This document shows positions 44,979-54,573 of a stretch of 64,000 nt of DNA, in pieces (the stretch's first letter is position 1; each line of letters opens with the position of its first letter). Made by a program: the position numbers and the translations under genes. A model generated the notes under the pieces. It was not told the DNA's origin, made no database searches, and saw only the letters and a list, made by a program, of their open reading frames with translations. The stretch lies in assembly GCF_007992495.1 (NCBI RefSeq), contig NZ_BKAJ01000072.1, positions 1 through 64,000 of the forward strand, written 5' to 3'. The stretch comes from Reyranella soli. Its GTDB lineage: Bacteria; Pseudomonadota; Alphaproteobacteria; Reyranellales; Reyranellaceae.

Positions 44979-47043
44979 AGGCGGTGAGCTTGACCACGTC
45001 GTCCTCGCTGAGCTTGCCGGTGAAGTTCGGCATGCCACGCGCGGCGTAGGCGTCGCTGAACACGATGGTCTTGAGATTGCGGATCGGATCGGCGCCGACA
45101 TAGGCGAGGTTGCGGACATTGCCGCCCCGGTCGACGCCGGGCACGCCGTGACAGATCGCGCAGTTGGAGACGTAGGCCAGCGTGCCCGGAGCGACGTCGG
45201 CCGGATCGTACTTCACGCCCGTCAGCAGGTTCTCCATCTGGTACTTGGTGAAGGCCGGCGGTGCCGCCTTGCCGCCCACCGCGAAGGTGTAGACGGTGCC
45301 CGGGTTGTTGGTCTCGGTGGCGCGCGCCGTCACGCCGTAGACGCCGCCCCAGCCCACCGCCACCGAAACGTACTGCTTGCCGTCGATCATGTAGGTCGAT
45401 GCCGCGGCCACCACGCCGGTACCAGTCGGCTTCTCCCACAGCTTCTCGCCGGTCGTGGCGTTGTAGGCGACGAAGCGGCCGTCGGCCGTGCCCTGGAACA
45501 CGAGATTGCCCGCCGTCGTGAGCGTGCCGCCGTTCCACGGCGAGACATGCTCTTGGCGCCAGGCCTCCTTCTGCTTCACCGGATCCCAGGCGATCAGCCG
45601 GCCGAACATCGGCGCGGTGGGCGGCGTCGCGTTGATGTCGTAGCCCACGTTCCAGCCGAGATTGCCCATGAACTCGCCGGGCTTCTTGGCGTCATGCTTC
45701 CAGTTCTTCTGGCCGGTCAGGTTTACCGGGATGTTCTGCGCCGGCAGGTAGACCAGCCCGGTGCCGGGATTGAACGACATCGGATGCCAGTTGTGCGCGC
45801 CATAGGGGCCGGGAACGGTGTCGAACGGCTTGTCCGGCGAGCGCGCCTCGGCCACCTCGATCGGCCGGCCGTTGGCGTCGTAGCCGGTGGCCCAGTTCAC
45901 GTCGACGAAGTTCTTGGCCGAGATGAACTCGCCGTTGGTGCGGTCGATGACGAAGAAGAAGCCATTCTTGGGCGCGTGCAGGATGACCTTGCGCGGCTGC
46001 CCGTCGATCGCGATGTCGGCCAGGATCATCGGCTGGGTCGACGTGTAGTCCCAGTTGTCGCCGGGCGTTTCCTGGTAGTGCCACAGGTATTTGCCGGTAT
46101 CGGCATTGAGCGCGACGATCGACGCCAGATAGAGATTGTCGCCGCCGGCCGGGCTGCGCAGGTTGCGGTTCCACGGTGAGCCGTTGCCGGTGCCGAGATA
46201 CACCATGTTGAGGTCGGGGTCGTAGGTGATGCTGTCCCACACCGTGCCGCCGCCGCCATTCACCCAGTAGTTGCCGGCAGGGTCCCAGGTCTTGGCCGCC
46301 GCCGCCATCGACTCGTCTTCGAAGGGTTTGGCAGGATCGCCCGGCACGACGAACCAGCGCCACGCCTGGTTGCCGGTCTCGGCGTCGTAGGCGGTGACGT
46401 AGCCGCGCACGCCATACTCGGCGCCGCCATTGCCGATGATCACCCGGCCGTTGGCGACGCGCGGCGCGCCGGTGATCGTGTAGGAATGCTTGTGGTCGAT
46501 GATGGTGTCCTTTTCCCACACCTTCTTGCCCGTCACGGCGTCGAGGGCGATCAGCCGCCCGTCATAGGCGCCGACGAAGACCTTGCCCTTGTGCAGGGCA
46601 ACGCCGCGATTCACGACGTCGCAACAGCCGCGGTAGCCCTTGTCGCGCGCCACCTCGGGATCGTAGGTCCAGATCTTCTTGCCGGTGCGCGCATCGATGG
46701 CATGGACGACGCTCCACGGCGCACTGACATACATGATGCCGTCGACCACGATCGGGGTCGCCTCGACGCCGCGCGCCGAGTCGAGATCGTAGGACCAGGC
46801 CAGGCCGAGCTCCTTGACGTTGGAGGCGTTGATCTGGTCGAGCTTGCTGAAGCGCGTCTCGCCGAAATCGAGGCCGATGGCAGGCCAGTCCTTCGACGTG
46901 GCGGCATTGCTCTTGATCCAGTTGCCGTCGACCGCCGACGTGACGGCCTTGATGTGACCGGGCGAGCCCTTGGCATCCTGGGCCATGGCGCCGGAGCAAA
47001 AGGCCAGCGCCGCTGCGCCCGCCAACAGCAGAGTACGTGTCAT
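44929..47043 (-). CDS. Quinohaemoprotein alcohol dehydrogenase (PQQ- and haem c-dependent)
   Basis: About 704 residues with a signal peptide (TRTLLLAGAAALAFCSGAMA). It has an eight-bladed PQQ propeller with tryptophan docking repeats, the adjacent disulphide Cys140-Cys141 (GYRGCCDVVNRG), Asn287, and the catalytic Asp332 in PGDNWDYTSTQ. The +2 position is Thr334, not Asp, which points to a Ca2+ rather than lanthanide enzyme. A C-terminal cytochrome c domain holds CAICH (628-632) and Met671 (GMPNF). This is the type II quinohaemoprotein ADH layout. The 3' end overlaps convergent pqqE by 50 bp. It lies 200 bp downstream of the exporter genes on the same strand. Confidence 0.93.
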   Translation of the reverse strand: MTRTLLLAGAAALAFCSGAMAQDAKGSPGHIKAVTSAVDGNWIKSNAATSKDWPAIGLDFGETRFSKLDQINASNVKELGLAWSYDLDSARGVEATPIVVDGIMYVSAPWSVVHAIDARTGKKIWTYDPEVARDKGYRGCCDVVNRGVALHKGKVFVGAYDGRLIALDAVTGKKVWEKDTIIDHKHSYTITGAPRVANGRVIIGNGGAEYGVRGYVTAYDAETGNQAWRWFVVPGDPAKPFEDESMAAAAKTWDPAGNYWVNGGGGTVWDSITYDPDLNMVYLGTGNGSPWNRNLRSPAGGDNLYLASIVALNADTGKYLWHYQETPGDNWDYTSTQPMILADIAIDGQPRKVILHAPKNGFFFVIDRTNGEFISAKNFVDVNWATGYDANGRPIEVAEARSPDKPFDTVPGPYGAHNWHPMSFNPGTGLVYLPAQNIPVNLTGQKNWKHDAKKPGEFMGNLGWNVGYDINATPPTAPMFGRLIAWDPVKQKEAWRQEHVSPWNGGTLTTAGNLVFQGTADGRFVAYNATTGEKLWEKPTGTGVVAAASTYMIDGKQYVSVAVGWGGVYGVTARATETNNPGTVYTFAVGGKAAPPAFTKYQMENLLTGVKYDPADVAPGTLAYVSNCAICHGVPGVDRGGNVRNLAYVGADPIRNLKTIVFSDAYAARGMPNFTGKLSEDDVVKLTAFIQGVADSVRPKDASK

Positions 47044-47243
47044 GGAAACCTCCCGATTGGCCTGTGGTGGACCAAGCGCGTTTCCGAACGACGCAGGACG
47101 ATGACGATAGCGAGAGGACGACGAACTCGTACGCGACAGTTGCCGATGACTATTGCGTCGCACGCGCTCAAGTGGATGGTGCGCCCGCGCCGGCAAACTC
47201 GTCAATGGGTCGCTAGATATGCACGATTACGACGCGGCCATGG

Positions 47244-48041
47244 TCATGCAGCAAGGGACCGACGCAGGATGCGGCCGCTGTCGTAGCGCCAGACCGCGAG
47301 GGCCATGGCGACGACGGTCATCACGACAGTGGCGACGAGGGCCGTGATGTCGAGCCGGCCATACAGGGCGAAGCGGACCAGCTCGACGGCGTGGCTGAAC
47401 GGATTGAGCCGCGCCACCTCGGCCAGCACGGCATTGGCGTCGCTGAGGCGCGACAATGGATAGAGCGCGGTCGAGCCGAAGAACACGGGGAAGATCACGA
47501 AGTTCATGACGCCCGCGAAGTTTTCCAGCTGCTCGACCAGCGACGACAGCAGCAGTCCCAATGCACCCAGCATCAGGCCCGCCAGGATGACCGCCGGCAG
47601 CGCGTAGAGATAGCCGCTGAGCGGCGGCCGCACGCCCCACAGCCAGGCGCAGGCCAGGAAGGCATAGACCTGGGGCAGCGCCACGATGACGCCTGCCACC
47701 AGTCGGCAGGTCAGCAGGTACCAGAGCGGCTGCGGGCTCACCAGCAGCACCTTCATGCTGCCCATCTCGCGGTCGAACACCATCGACAGGGCGATCTGCA
47801 TGCCGTTGAACAGCAGGACCAGCCCGACCAGCCCGGGCACGATGTAGTCCTCGTACGCAACGCCGGGCCCGTAGGGTGGTGTGCCTGACAAATCGACCAT
47901 CGTGCGCAGGCCGGTGCCGAAGATCACCAGCCAGACCAGCGGTCGCACCAGGGAGGCGAAGAAGCGGCTGCGCTGGCGCAGGAAGCGCAGGAACTCGCGC
48001 TCGACGATGCCGACGAAGCAGCGCAGGGCCTTGGCCGTCAT
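47244..48041 (-). CDS. ABC-2 type transporter permease of the PQQ-alcohol system (PedC-like)
   Basis: This 265-residue ABC-2 permease has six hydrophobic segments. GIVEREFLRFLRQRSRFFAS and VRPLVWLVIFGTGLR at the N-terminus, and FDREMGSMKVLLVSPQPLWY in the loop, match ABC-2 exporters. FPVFFGSTALYPLSRL is the conserved late motif. ATG 48041 overlaps the ATPase stop as ATGA. This permease is a known companion of PQQ-dependent alcohol oxidation clusters, whose transported substrate is not established. Its place between a cytochrome and the alcohol dehydrogenase fits that. Confidence 0.9.
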   Translation of the reverse strand: MTAKALRCFVGIVEREFLRFLRQRSRFFASLVRPLVWLVIFGTGLRTMVDLSGTPPYGPGVAYEDYIVPGLVGLVLLFNGMQIALSMVFDREMGSMKVLLVSPQPLWYLLTCRLVAGVIVALPQVYAFLACAWLWGVRPPLSGYLYALPAVILAGLMLGALGLLLSSLVEQLENFAGVMNFVIFPVFFGSTALYPLSRLSDANAVLAEVARLNPFSHAVELVRFALYGRLDITALVATVVMTVVAMALAVWRYDSGRILRRSLAA

Positions 48042-48730
48042 GATGCGAGGCCGGCGAAATAATCGGGCAGCGACGCGGCCGCGATGTCGCGACGATCGTC
48101 GCGAACCTGGCCTTCGTGCAGCACGATCGTGCGGTCGCCGGGCTCGACCTCGTCCGGCAGGTGAGTCGCCCACAGCGCCGTCGCCCCCTCCTCGGCACAC
48201 TGCGCCCGCACGCGCTGCACGATGGCGCGACGGCTCGGGACGTCGAGGCCCACCGTCGCCTCATCGAGCAGCAACAGGCACGGCCGGTGCAGCAAGGCGC
48301 GCGCGATTTCGACGCGGCGGCGCTGGCCGCCGGACAGGGTGCGCACCAGATCGTGCATGCGCGCGGCGAGGCCGAAGCGCTCGAGCTCCTGCTCGATCCG
48401 CTTGCGTGCATCGCTGCGCGACAGGCCGTGCAGCGCGGCGTGGTAGCGCAGCGACTGGGCTACCGTGAGATCGAGATCGAGCGCCGACTGCTGGAAGACG
48501 AAGCCGCAGCCGGCGAGGGCGGCGCTCCGTCCAACCTCATGCCCGAGCACACGGATCGATCCCTGCTGCAGGCCGAGCAGGCCTGCGATCAGCGAGAACA
48601 GCGTCGTCTTTCCTGCGCCGTTGAGGCCGAGCAACAGGACGAAGTCGCCGGGTTCGATCGAGAACGAGACTCCCCGCAGCGCCGGCTTGCGGTACGCATG
48701 GCTGACGTCACGGATCTCGAGCGCGCTCAC
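48038..48730 (-). CDS. ABC transporter ATP-binding protein of the PQQ-alcohol system
   Basis: About 230 residues. Walker A is [12 protein letters not shown], the signature [19 protein letters not shown], and Walker [18 protein letters not shown]. It starts with GTG at 48730, overlapping the cytochrome c stop as GTGA, and couples to the permease by ATGA. Such ATPases form a named subgroup linked with PQQ-dependent alcohol dehydrogenases. The frame is open far upstream, but that part is antisense or out of frame with the cytochrome gene and is rejected. Confidence 0.9.
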   Translation of the reverse strand: MSALEIRDVSHAYRKPALRGVSFSIEPGDFVLLLGLNGAGKTTLFSLIAGLLGLQQGSIRVLGHEVGRSAALAGCGFVFQQSALDLDLTVAQSLRYHAALHGLSRSDARKRIEQELERFGLAARMHDLVRTLSGGQRRRVEIARALLHRPCLLLLDEATVGLDVPSRRAIVQRVRAQCAEEGATALWATHLPDEVEPGDRTIVLHEGQVRDDRRDIAAASLPDYFAGLAS

Positions 48731-49302
48731 TGTCGCGCCGAAAAGTAGGCGAGATCCGGGATGTCGGCGTCGGGAATGGGCTGCATGACGTCGCCCATCG
48801 ACGCGTCGTATCCGGGACGCTGGTTGGTCTTGTATTCGCGCAGCGTCTTGACCAGGAAATCCTCGCGTTGACCGGCGATCCGCGGCACGGCTTCGCGGCC
48901 GGCCAGATCGGGGGCGTGGCAGACGTTGCAGCGATATTGCTGAACCAGCGCCTGCCCGCGCGCCATGCGCGCCGGATCGGCCGCCTCGTTTGCCGGCGCC
49001 GGCGGCGGCAGCTTGGCCAGCGCGTCGGCGAAGGTGCGCAGGTCGTCGTCGCTGAAACCCTTCACGGCCTCGTTCATGATCTCGTGGCGCCGCAGCTTCT
49101 CCCGAAAGAGGAAAAGCTGGATAAGAAGGTAAGGCGAAGTCTGCGCGCCGAGCGACGGGACCTCGGGCACGGCCGATTGCCCGTGCTCGCCGTGGCACGC
49201 CAGGCAAGGCGCAATGCGCTCCTGCAGCGCCTCCGCCCACGCACACGACGTCCAGGCGTAGAGCAGGATCAGGACAACCGGCTTACTGTGCGCGGCTGAC
49301 AC
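48727..49302 (-). CDS. Dihaem cytochrome c, copy 2
   Basis: This 191-residue exported protein has a signal peptide ([16 protein letters not shown]) and two cytochrome c domains with CLACH (about residue 33) and CNVCH (about 126). [10 protein letters not shown] offers a Met ligand. The organisation mirrors the copy at 41136-41714. Its start lies inside the 3' end of the second sorbosone-dehydrogenase-like gene (20 bp overlap) and its stop overlaps the ATPase GTG, so the unit is tightly coupled. It is the likely electron acceptor for the linked dehydrogenase or the alcohol dehydrogenase. Confidence 0.92.
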   Translation of the reverse strand: MSAAHSKPVVLILLYAWTSCAWAEALQERIAPCLACHGEHGQSAVPEVPSLGAQTSPYLLIQLFLFREKLRRHEIMNEAVKGFSDDDLRTFADALAKLPPPAPANEAADPARMARGQALVQQYRCNVCHAPDLAGREAVPRIAGQREDFLVKTLREYKTNQRPGYDASMGDVMQPIPDADIPDLAYFSARQ

Positions 49303-50512
49303 GATAGACGGCGCCGTTGAAATCGTCGGACACGAGCAACGAGCCGTCAGGCATGGGCAGGACGTCCACCGGACGTCCGACGTAGTTGTTGTCCTGGATG
49401 AAGCCCGTCATGAAAGGCTCCATCGACCGGAAGGTCCCGTCGTCGTTCAGCTTGATGGCCAAAACGTCGCCGCCGACCTTCACCGTGCGGTTCCAGGAGC
49501 CGTGCCGCGCGAGGAAGAGCACGCCGCGATAGTCATCGCCAAGGCCGTTGTCCGTGTAGAACTTCATGCCGAGCGCGGCCGAATGCGGGCCGACCAGGGT
49601 GACGGGCGCCGTGAACTCGCTGCACGACCGCCCCCAACCGAATTCCGGATCGGTGAAATTGCCCTGATGGCAATAAGGGAAGCCGAAGTGATCCTTGCCG
49701 GGCTGGGTGACCCGATTGAGCTTGTCCTCCGGCACATCCTCCGACAGCCAGTCGCGCGAGTTCTCGGAGAAATAGAGCTGCTTCAGCGTCGGATGCCAGT
49801 CCATGCCGACGATCTGGCGAATGCCGTGGGCGTAGACCTCGAGGCCCTTCCCGTCGAGGCCGACGCGATAGATCTTGGTGTGGCGGTCCGACGGCATGCA
49901 GATGTTGCAGGGCGCGCCGACCTGAAAATAGAGCTTCTCGTCAGGTCCGACGGTCAGGTATTTCCAGCCATGCGGCTCGTCCTTCGGCAGACCGTCGAGG
50001 ATGACGGTGGGCTTCGGTGGACTGTCGAGATTGTCCTCGATCTTGTCGATCCTGGAGATCTGCGAGAGCTCGGCGATGTAGAGCGTGCCGTCGTGCAGGG
50101 CGATGCCGTTCGGCCGATGCAGGCCGGAGGCGATCACCTTCACCTCGCGCTTGCCGTCCTTGGTGACGATGGCATGCACCTTGTCCTGCACGCGGCTCGA
50201 GACGAAAACGGTACCCTTGTCGCCGAGCCGGAGCGTGCGCGCGTTGGGAACGCCGGCCGCATAGACCTCGATCTTGAAGCCATCCTTGACCTTGAGCTTG
50301 TCGAGCGGAAGCTTGTCTGCCGGCGTGGGCAGCGGCGGCGGTGCGATCGGCGCCAGCTTGGAATCGACGATGGCCGCCGGCATGCCCTGCTTCCACGGTG
50401 GCGAGTCGGCCGCCTGCTGGGTTTGCGCCTTGGCGGCGGCGCTGACGACCAGAAACCCGATCAGGCCGATGCCGATCGCACGCATTGAAGAGAAAATGCC
50501 TGCACTTTGCAT
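49283..50512 (-). CDS. PQQ-dependent sugar dehydrogenase-like protein (sorbosone dehydrogenase family), copy 2
   Basis: This 409-residue exported beta-propeller is a paralogue of the protein at 39737-40999. Shared landmarks are [85 protein letters not shown] and [26 protein letters not shown] ribosome site supports ATG 50512 over the ATG at 50485. It heads a minus-strand unit with cytochrome c, exporter and alcohol dehydrogenase. The N-terminal lead is shorter than in copy 1. Confidence 0.88.
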   Translation of the reverse strand: MQSAGIFSSMRAIGIGLIGFLVVSAAAKAQTQQAADSPPWKQGMPAAIVDSKLAPIAPPPLPTPADKLPLDKLKVKDGFKIEVYAAGVPNARTLRLGDKGTVFVSSRVQDKVHAIVTKDGKREVKVIASGLHRPNGIALHDGTLYIAELSQISRIDKIEDNLDSPPKPTVILDGLPKDEPHGWKYLTVGPDEKLYFQVGAPCNICMPSDRHTKIYRVGLDGKGLEVYAHGIRQIVGMDWHPTLKQLYFSENSRDWLSEDVPEDKLNRVTQPGKDHFGFPYCHQGNFTDPEFGWGRSCSEFTAPVTLVGPHSAALGMKFYTDNGLGDDYRGVLFLARHGSWNRTVKVGGDVLAIKLNDDGTFRSMEPFMTGFIQDNNYVGRPVDVLPMPDGSLLVSDDFNGAVYRVSRAQ

Positions 50513-50558
50513 GACGGCGCCTCCCTTGCGATCTTGGTTGTCTTCTCTGATCGACCGC

Positions 50559-53207
50559 CTATTCCGCGGCTTTGGGCATGGCCTCCTCTACTTCGGCGAA
50601 GCGGCGCAGGGCTTCGGCCATCTTCGCGCGGCCGTCTACGCCGGTCGCCACCACGTCGACCATGGTGAACGACGAGTGGAAGTGTCCGCCCGCCTGGAGC
50701 TGCTCTACCGGTACGCCGGCAGCGGCCAAGGCTTCGGCATAGGCGATGCCCTCGTCGCGCAAGGGATCGAACTCGCAGGTCACCACGAACGCGGCGGGCA
50801 GGCCCTCGAGCTTGCCGCGCAGCGGCGACGCGCGCGGATCGGTCCGGTCGGCCGGCGAACAGTAGAGGTCCCAGAACCAGTACATCAACGAGCGCGTCAG
50901 GAAGTAGCCCGTCGCGTTCTCGACGTAGGATGGCCGGTCGAACGTGCAGTCGGTGACCGGGTTTACCAGGAGCTGGCCGGCAATCGATGGTCCGCCGCGG
51001 TCGCGCGCCAGCTGACAGGTCACTGCCGCGATGTTGCCGCCGGCGCTCCAGCCTGCGACCAGCAGCGGGCCGGGCCGGCCACCGAGTTCCGCGGCGTGCT
51101 CGCCAATCCAGCGCAGCGCCGCGTAGCCGTCCTCGGCTGCCGCCGGAAAGCGATGCTCCGGCGCGTGCCGGTAACCGACGCTGACGAAGATCATGCCGCT
51201 GCGCCGGCACATGTCACGGCAGAACGGATCGTCGGACTGCGCATCCCCCAGGACCCAGCCGCCGCCATGGAAATAGACCACGATCGGATGCGGTCCCGGC
51301 GTCGCCGGTCGATAGAGGCGGTACGGCAGTGGACCGTCGGCGCCGGCCAACGTGCCGTCTAAAACCTCGCCGACCGGCCGGCCGGCGGGACGGGTCGCGT
51401 TGAACTGGGCGACGAAGCCGCGCGCGCCCTCGGCGCCGAACGATTCCAGTGGCGGCAAGTTCAGGTCGGCCAGCATGTTCAACACCAGCCGCACGTCGGG
51501 CTGCAGTCGAACGATCTCGCCGTCGTCGCATTGCGCGGCGCCATTGGGGCCGCTCAGCGTGAAGCCCAGCATGCCGCGGCTCACGACCTCGTCGCAGATC
51601 GTGCGGTAGGGGCCGACGCCGCCCGGATAGGGCATCAGGCCCGGCGCCTTGCCCGGCACGTTCGCTCCTGTGTACCAGGTGTTGGCCAGCCGATGCAGCG
51701 TGAGCTGCGAGCAGTCGGCCATGTGCCGCGCCCAACCGGCCTGGGCCGCTTCGGTCGCCTCGATGGCGGTGAACCCCGCCTCGCGCATCGCCATCAGGCA
51801 GTCGACGACCCAGTCGGCGTGCTGCTCGATCGACACGACCATGTTCGAGAACACCGACGGGCTGCCGGGTCCGGTGATCATGAACAGGTTGGGGAAGCCG
51901 GCCACGGTGAGCCCGAGATAGGTTTTAGGCCCGCTGGCCCAGACGTCGGATATCGATTTCCCACCGCGCCCCGCTATCGGATGGACCGACGTGATCGCGC
52001 CGGTCATGGCGTCGAAGCCGGTGGCGAACACGATCACATCGAGATCGAAACTGCGCCGGTCGGTCTTGATGCCCGACGCCGTGATCGCCTGGATCGGCTC
52101 CTGCCGCAGGTTGACCAGGGTGACGTTGGGTCGGTTGAACGTCGCGTAGTAGTCGGTCTCCAGACACGGGCGCTTGGACCCGAAGGGATGGTCGCGCGGC
52201 GTGAGCGCTTCCGCCGTTTCGGGATCCTTCACGATCGAGCGGATCCGCTCGCGCAAAAGATCGGACGCCAGCGCATTGCCCTCTAGGTCGCCGCCCTGAT
52301 CGGCCCACAGCTGGCTCAGCATGGCGACGAGATCGCCGGCGGCCAGCGCCTTCTCGAAACGCTGGCGACGTTCGGCCTCGCTCAGCTGCCAGCTGAACTC
52401 CGTGGCCCGCTCCAACGGCACGCCGGTCAGCGACATGCGGGCCTGCGCACGATAATCGGCGCGGTCTTTTTCCAGCGCCGCGACCCGATCGGCCGGCGAC
52501 GGGCCGTTGTGCGCCGGGAAAGCGAAGTTCGGCGTACGCTGGAACACCGTCAGACGCGCCGCCTGCTCGGCGATCTTTGGGATCGACTGGACGCCCGACG
52601 ACCCCGTGCCGATGACCGCGACGCGCTTGCCGGCAAGCTCGACGCCGTCATGCGGCCAGCGGCCGGTGAAGTAGATCTCGCCCTTGAAATCGCCGACGCC
52701 GTCGATCTCCGGCGGCTTGGGCGCAGAAAGGCAACCGCTCGCCATGATGTAGTAGCGGCAGGACACGGGCTTGCCGTTGTCGGTCGTGAGCAACCAGCGT
52801 TGCGCGGCCTCGTCCCAGGTCGCCGTCAGTACCTTGGTGCCGAAGCGGATGTCGCGCCTGAGGTCGTAGCGATCGGCGACGAAGCCCAGGTAGCGCAGGA
52901 TCTCGGGCTGGGTTGCGTACTTCTCCGACCAATGCCAGGCGCTCTCCAGCTCCGGATCGAAAGTGTAGCTGTAGTCGGTGGTCTGGATGTCGCAGCGGGC
53001 GCCGGGATAGCGGTTCCAGTACCAGGTGCCGCCGACATCGTCGGCCGTGTCCAGCGCCACGGCCGTGAAGCCCGCCCGGCGCAGGCGAATGAGCAGATAC
53101 AGGCCGGCAAAACCGGCACCGACCACGGCGACGTCGACCTGTTGCGCATCCTGCGCGCCGGCGGCGCCCATCTCACTTGGCGTCTGCGAAGCACTTGGGA
53201 GTGGCAT
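50559..53207 (-). CDS. Fusion: Baeyer-Villiger-type flavin monooxygenase + HSL-family alpha/beta hydrolase
   Basis: An 882-residue two-enzyme protein. Residues 20-550 are a class B flavin monooxygenase: FAD fold GAGFAG (30-35), [22 protein letters not shown] fold GTGSSG (200-205), and Arg346 in [20 protein letters not shown]. The Baeyer-Villiger fingerprint reads F174-x-G176-x3-Phe180-T-x2-W184-P, with Phe where His is usual. Residues 600-880 are a hormone-sensitive-lipase-type esterase: HGGG 647-650, Ser721 (GWSAGG), Asp814 and His842 or His844. Coupled activity would turn a ketone into an ester or lactone and then hydrolyse it. ATG 53207 is chosen; the frame beyond is antisense to the SDR gene. 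It is divergent from that SDR. Confidence 0.93.
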   Translation of the reverse strand: MPLPSASQTPSEMGAAGAQDAQQVDVAVVGAGFAGLYLLIRLRRAGFTAVALDTADDVGGTWYWNRYPGARCDIQTTDYSYTFDPELESAWHWSEKYATQPEILRYLGFVADRYDLRRDIRFGTKVLTATWDEAAQRWLLTTDNGKPVSCRYYIMASGCLSAPKPPEIDGVGDFKGEIYFTGRWPHDGVELAGKRVAVIGTGSSGVQSIPKIAEQAARLTVFQRTPNFAFPAHNGPSPADRVAALEKDRADYRAQARMSLTGVPLERATEFSWQLSEAERRQRFEKALAAGDLVAMLSQLWADQGGDLEGNALASDLLRERIRSIVKDPETAEALTPRDHPFGSKRPCLETDYYATFNRPNVTLVNLRQEPIQAITASGIKTDRRSFDLDVIVFATGFDAMTGAITSVHPIAGRGGKSISDVWASGPKTYLGLTVAGFPNLFMITGPGSPSVFSNMVVSIEQHADWVVDCLMAMREAGFTAIEATEAAQAGWARHMADCSQLTLHRLANTWYTGANVPGKAPGLMPYPGGVGPYRTICDEVVSRGMLGFTLSGPNGAAQCDDGEIVRLQPDVRLVLNMLADLNLPPLESFGAEGARGFVAQFNATRPAGRPVGEVLDGTLAGADGPLPYRLYRPATPGPHPIVVYFHGGGWVLGDAQSDDPFCRDMCRRSGMIFVSVGYRHAPEHRFPAAAEDGYAALRWIGEHAAELGGRPGPLLVAGWSAGGNIAAVTCQLARDRGGPSIAGQLLVNPVTDCTFDRPSYVENATGYFLTRSLMYWFWDLYCSPADRTDPRASPLRGKLEGLPAAFVVTCEFDPLRDEGIAYAEALAAAGVPVEQLQAGGHFHSSFTMVDVVATGVDGRAKMAEALRRFAEVEEAMPKAAE

Positions 53208-53308
53208 GATGGCGCTCCTCCTGTTGCGTCTTGTTCGGATGGAACCGACTGGCTCCGGCAGCAATAATGCCCCCGTTTGCTCACGGCGTCGATTCATCGG
53301 AGAACAGC

Positions 53309-54055
53309 ATGAAGCTTGCGGGAAAAATCGCCCTTGTAACCGGCGGGTCGCGCGGGATCGGCCGCGCCACGGCGCTGGCCTTCGCGGCCGAAGGCGCGGA
53401 CATCGCCTTCTGCCATCTGAACGACGACGCCAAGGCCGACGAAACCGCCGGCGAAATCCGCGCTCTGGGTCGGCGCACCCTGCACCGCTCGGTCGATGTT
53501 GCGGATATCGCGGCCGGACGAGGCTTTGCCGAACAGGCGGCACGCGAGCTGGGACCGATCGACATCCTGTTCAACAATGCTGGCATCAACATCCGCAAGC
53601 CCTTCGAGGGCTACACCGAGGAGGAGTTCGACCGCATCTTCGCCGTCCATGTGAAGGGGATGTTCTTCATGGCCCAGGCGATCTACCCGGCGATGGTGGC
53701 TCGCGGACAGGGCTGCATCATCAACGTCGCCTCGCAGCGTGGCCTGAAGGGCGCAGTGAACTCCGCACCCTACTCCTCCGCCAAGGCCGCCATCATGGGC
53801 TTCACGCGCGCGCTGGCGTGGGAAGCGACACCGAAGGGCGTCCGCGTCAACGCCATCGCGCCCGGCCCGGTCGTCACCGACCTGACGGCGACCATGACAC
53901 CCGCGGATCGCCAGGCCTTCATCGATGCCCTACCGGTCGGCCGCTTCGGCCGGCCGGAGGAAATCGCCGCGACCGCCCTGTTGCTGGCCGGTCCGGACGG
54001 CGGCTTCTATGTCGGCGCGACGCTGTCACCCAACGGCGGCGACGTCATGTACTGA
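53309..54055 (+). CDS. Short-chain dehydrogenase/reductase (classical SDR)
   Basis: This 248-residue protein starts with [20 protein letters not shown] (cofactor motif TGxxxGIG), then [13 protein letters not shown] (NNAG), INVASQRGL (catalytic Ser) and [20 protein letters not shown] (YxxxK), then [14 protein letters not shown]. Ala/His-rich residues after strand 2 (FCHLNDDAK) do not decide NAD versus NADP. It is divergent from the monooxygenase-esterase fusion across 100 bp and could supply its ketone by oxidising a secondary alcohol. A start at 53231 is possible but would read through the divergent promoter region. Confidence 0.93.
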   Translation: MKLAGKIALVTGGSRGIGRATALAFAAEGADIAFCHLNDDAKADETAGEIRALGRRTLHRSVDVADIAAGRGFAEQAARELGPIDILFNNAGINIRKPFEGYTEEEFDRIFAVHVKGMFFMAQAIYPAMVARGQGCIINVASQRGLKGAVNSAPYSSAKAAIMGFTRALAWEATPKGVRVNAIAPGPVVTDLTATMTPADRQAFIDALPVGRFGRPEEIAATALLLAGPDGGFYVGATLSPNGGDVMY

Positions 54056-54200
54056 GACGCCGCCCGACAGTGCATGCACTGCCGTCAGTGGTGCGGGAGG
54101 TTAGCGCCCTTTCCGCCCTTTCCGGTAGTCCCTGCGTAGCGGATTGCACTGGCGTGCCCCCCTATTAGTTGGGCACCACAGATGCATGATACAGCCCCGC

Positions 54201-54314
54201 TGTCATCCCAAGCGCAGCGCCTGCTCTGAGCGAAGCCGAAGGGAGGGACCTTTCCTGCTGCCTAAAGGCCCCTCGCTTCGGTAAGCGCGGGGTAACCCCC
54301 GCGCCGGGTGACAG
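54201..54314. repeat. Palindromic intergenic repeat, diverged copy with insertion
   Basis: Left arm TGTCATCCCAAGCGCAGCG and a GGGAGGGACCTTTCC core match the family. The right side keeps AAAGGCCCCTCGCTTCG, then carries an extra GCGGGGTAACCCCCGC foldback before GGGTGACA. It is located 3' of the SDR gene and could act as a bidirectional terminator. Confidence 0.7.
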
Positions 54315-54412
54315 ATTCCTCTGCCGCGCGCAGTGTCGGCGGCAGCCTTTTGGTCTCGGATCAACGATGCATAGAGCGGGAGCGTCAGGGAGCAACGCAA
54401 CGATTCAACAAT

Positions 54413-54549
54413 ATAACTACAGTGCCCATTTGTCAACCACTGTGGTCAAGGTCAGCCAGTTTCGTTTTCGCGAGTTTTTGCGCGCCATAGAGGGGTCTGA
54501 AGCGCAATAACGCCACGCCTTGTGTCGCCGGCCGCGAGTGCCAGCACTG
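54413..54549. repeat. Dispersed segment B, similar to 17512-17703
   Basis: Blocks ATAACTACAGTGCCCATTT (54413-54431), AGTTTTTGCGCGCC (54473-54486) and TGCCAGCACTG (54539-54549) recur in the same order as at 17.5 kb, with different spacing. Both copies lie in AT-richer intergenic DNA. Origin unknown. Confidence 0.5.
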
Positions 54550-54573
54550 CTTTCAACCCGCCGGATCTGCTGA

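Larger units (their letters stand above)
54056..54573. other. Intergenic region of about 520 bp rich in repeats
   Basis: Convergent space between the SDR and VOC genes. It holds a palindromic repeat (54201-54314) and dispersed segment B (54413-54549). Its middle is clearly richer in A+T than the flanks. A 60-codon frame at 54308-54490 has no protein character. No other feature seen. Confidence 0.6.

Noticed and set aside
46010-46060. Lanthanide-dependent (XoxF/PedH-type) alcohol dehydrogenase
   Set aside because: The diagnostic Asp two residues after the catalytic Asp is Thr, and the fused C-terminal cytochrome fits a quinohaemoprotein ADH.
54308-54490. A 60-codon plus-strand gene in the SDR-VOC gap
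   Set aside because: It spans a palindromic repeat and segment B, has no ribosome site, and shows no protein-like composition.
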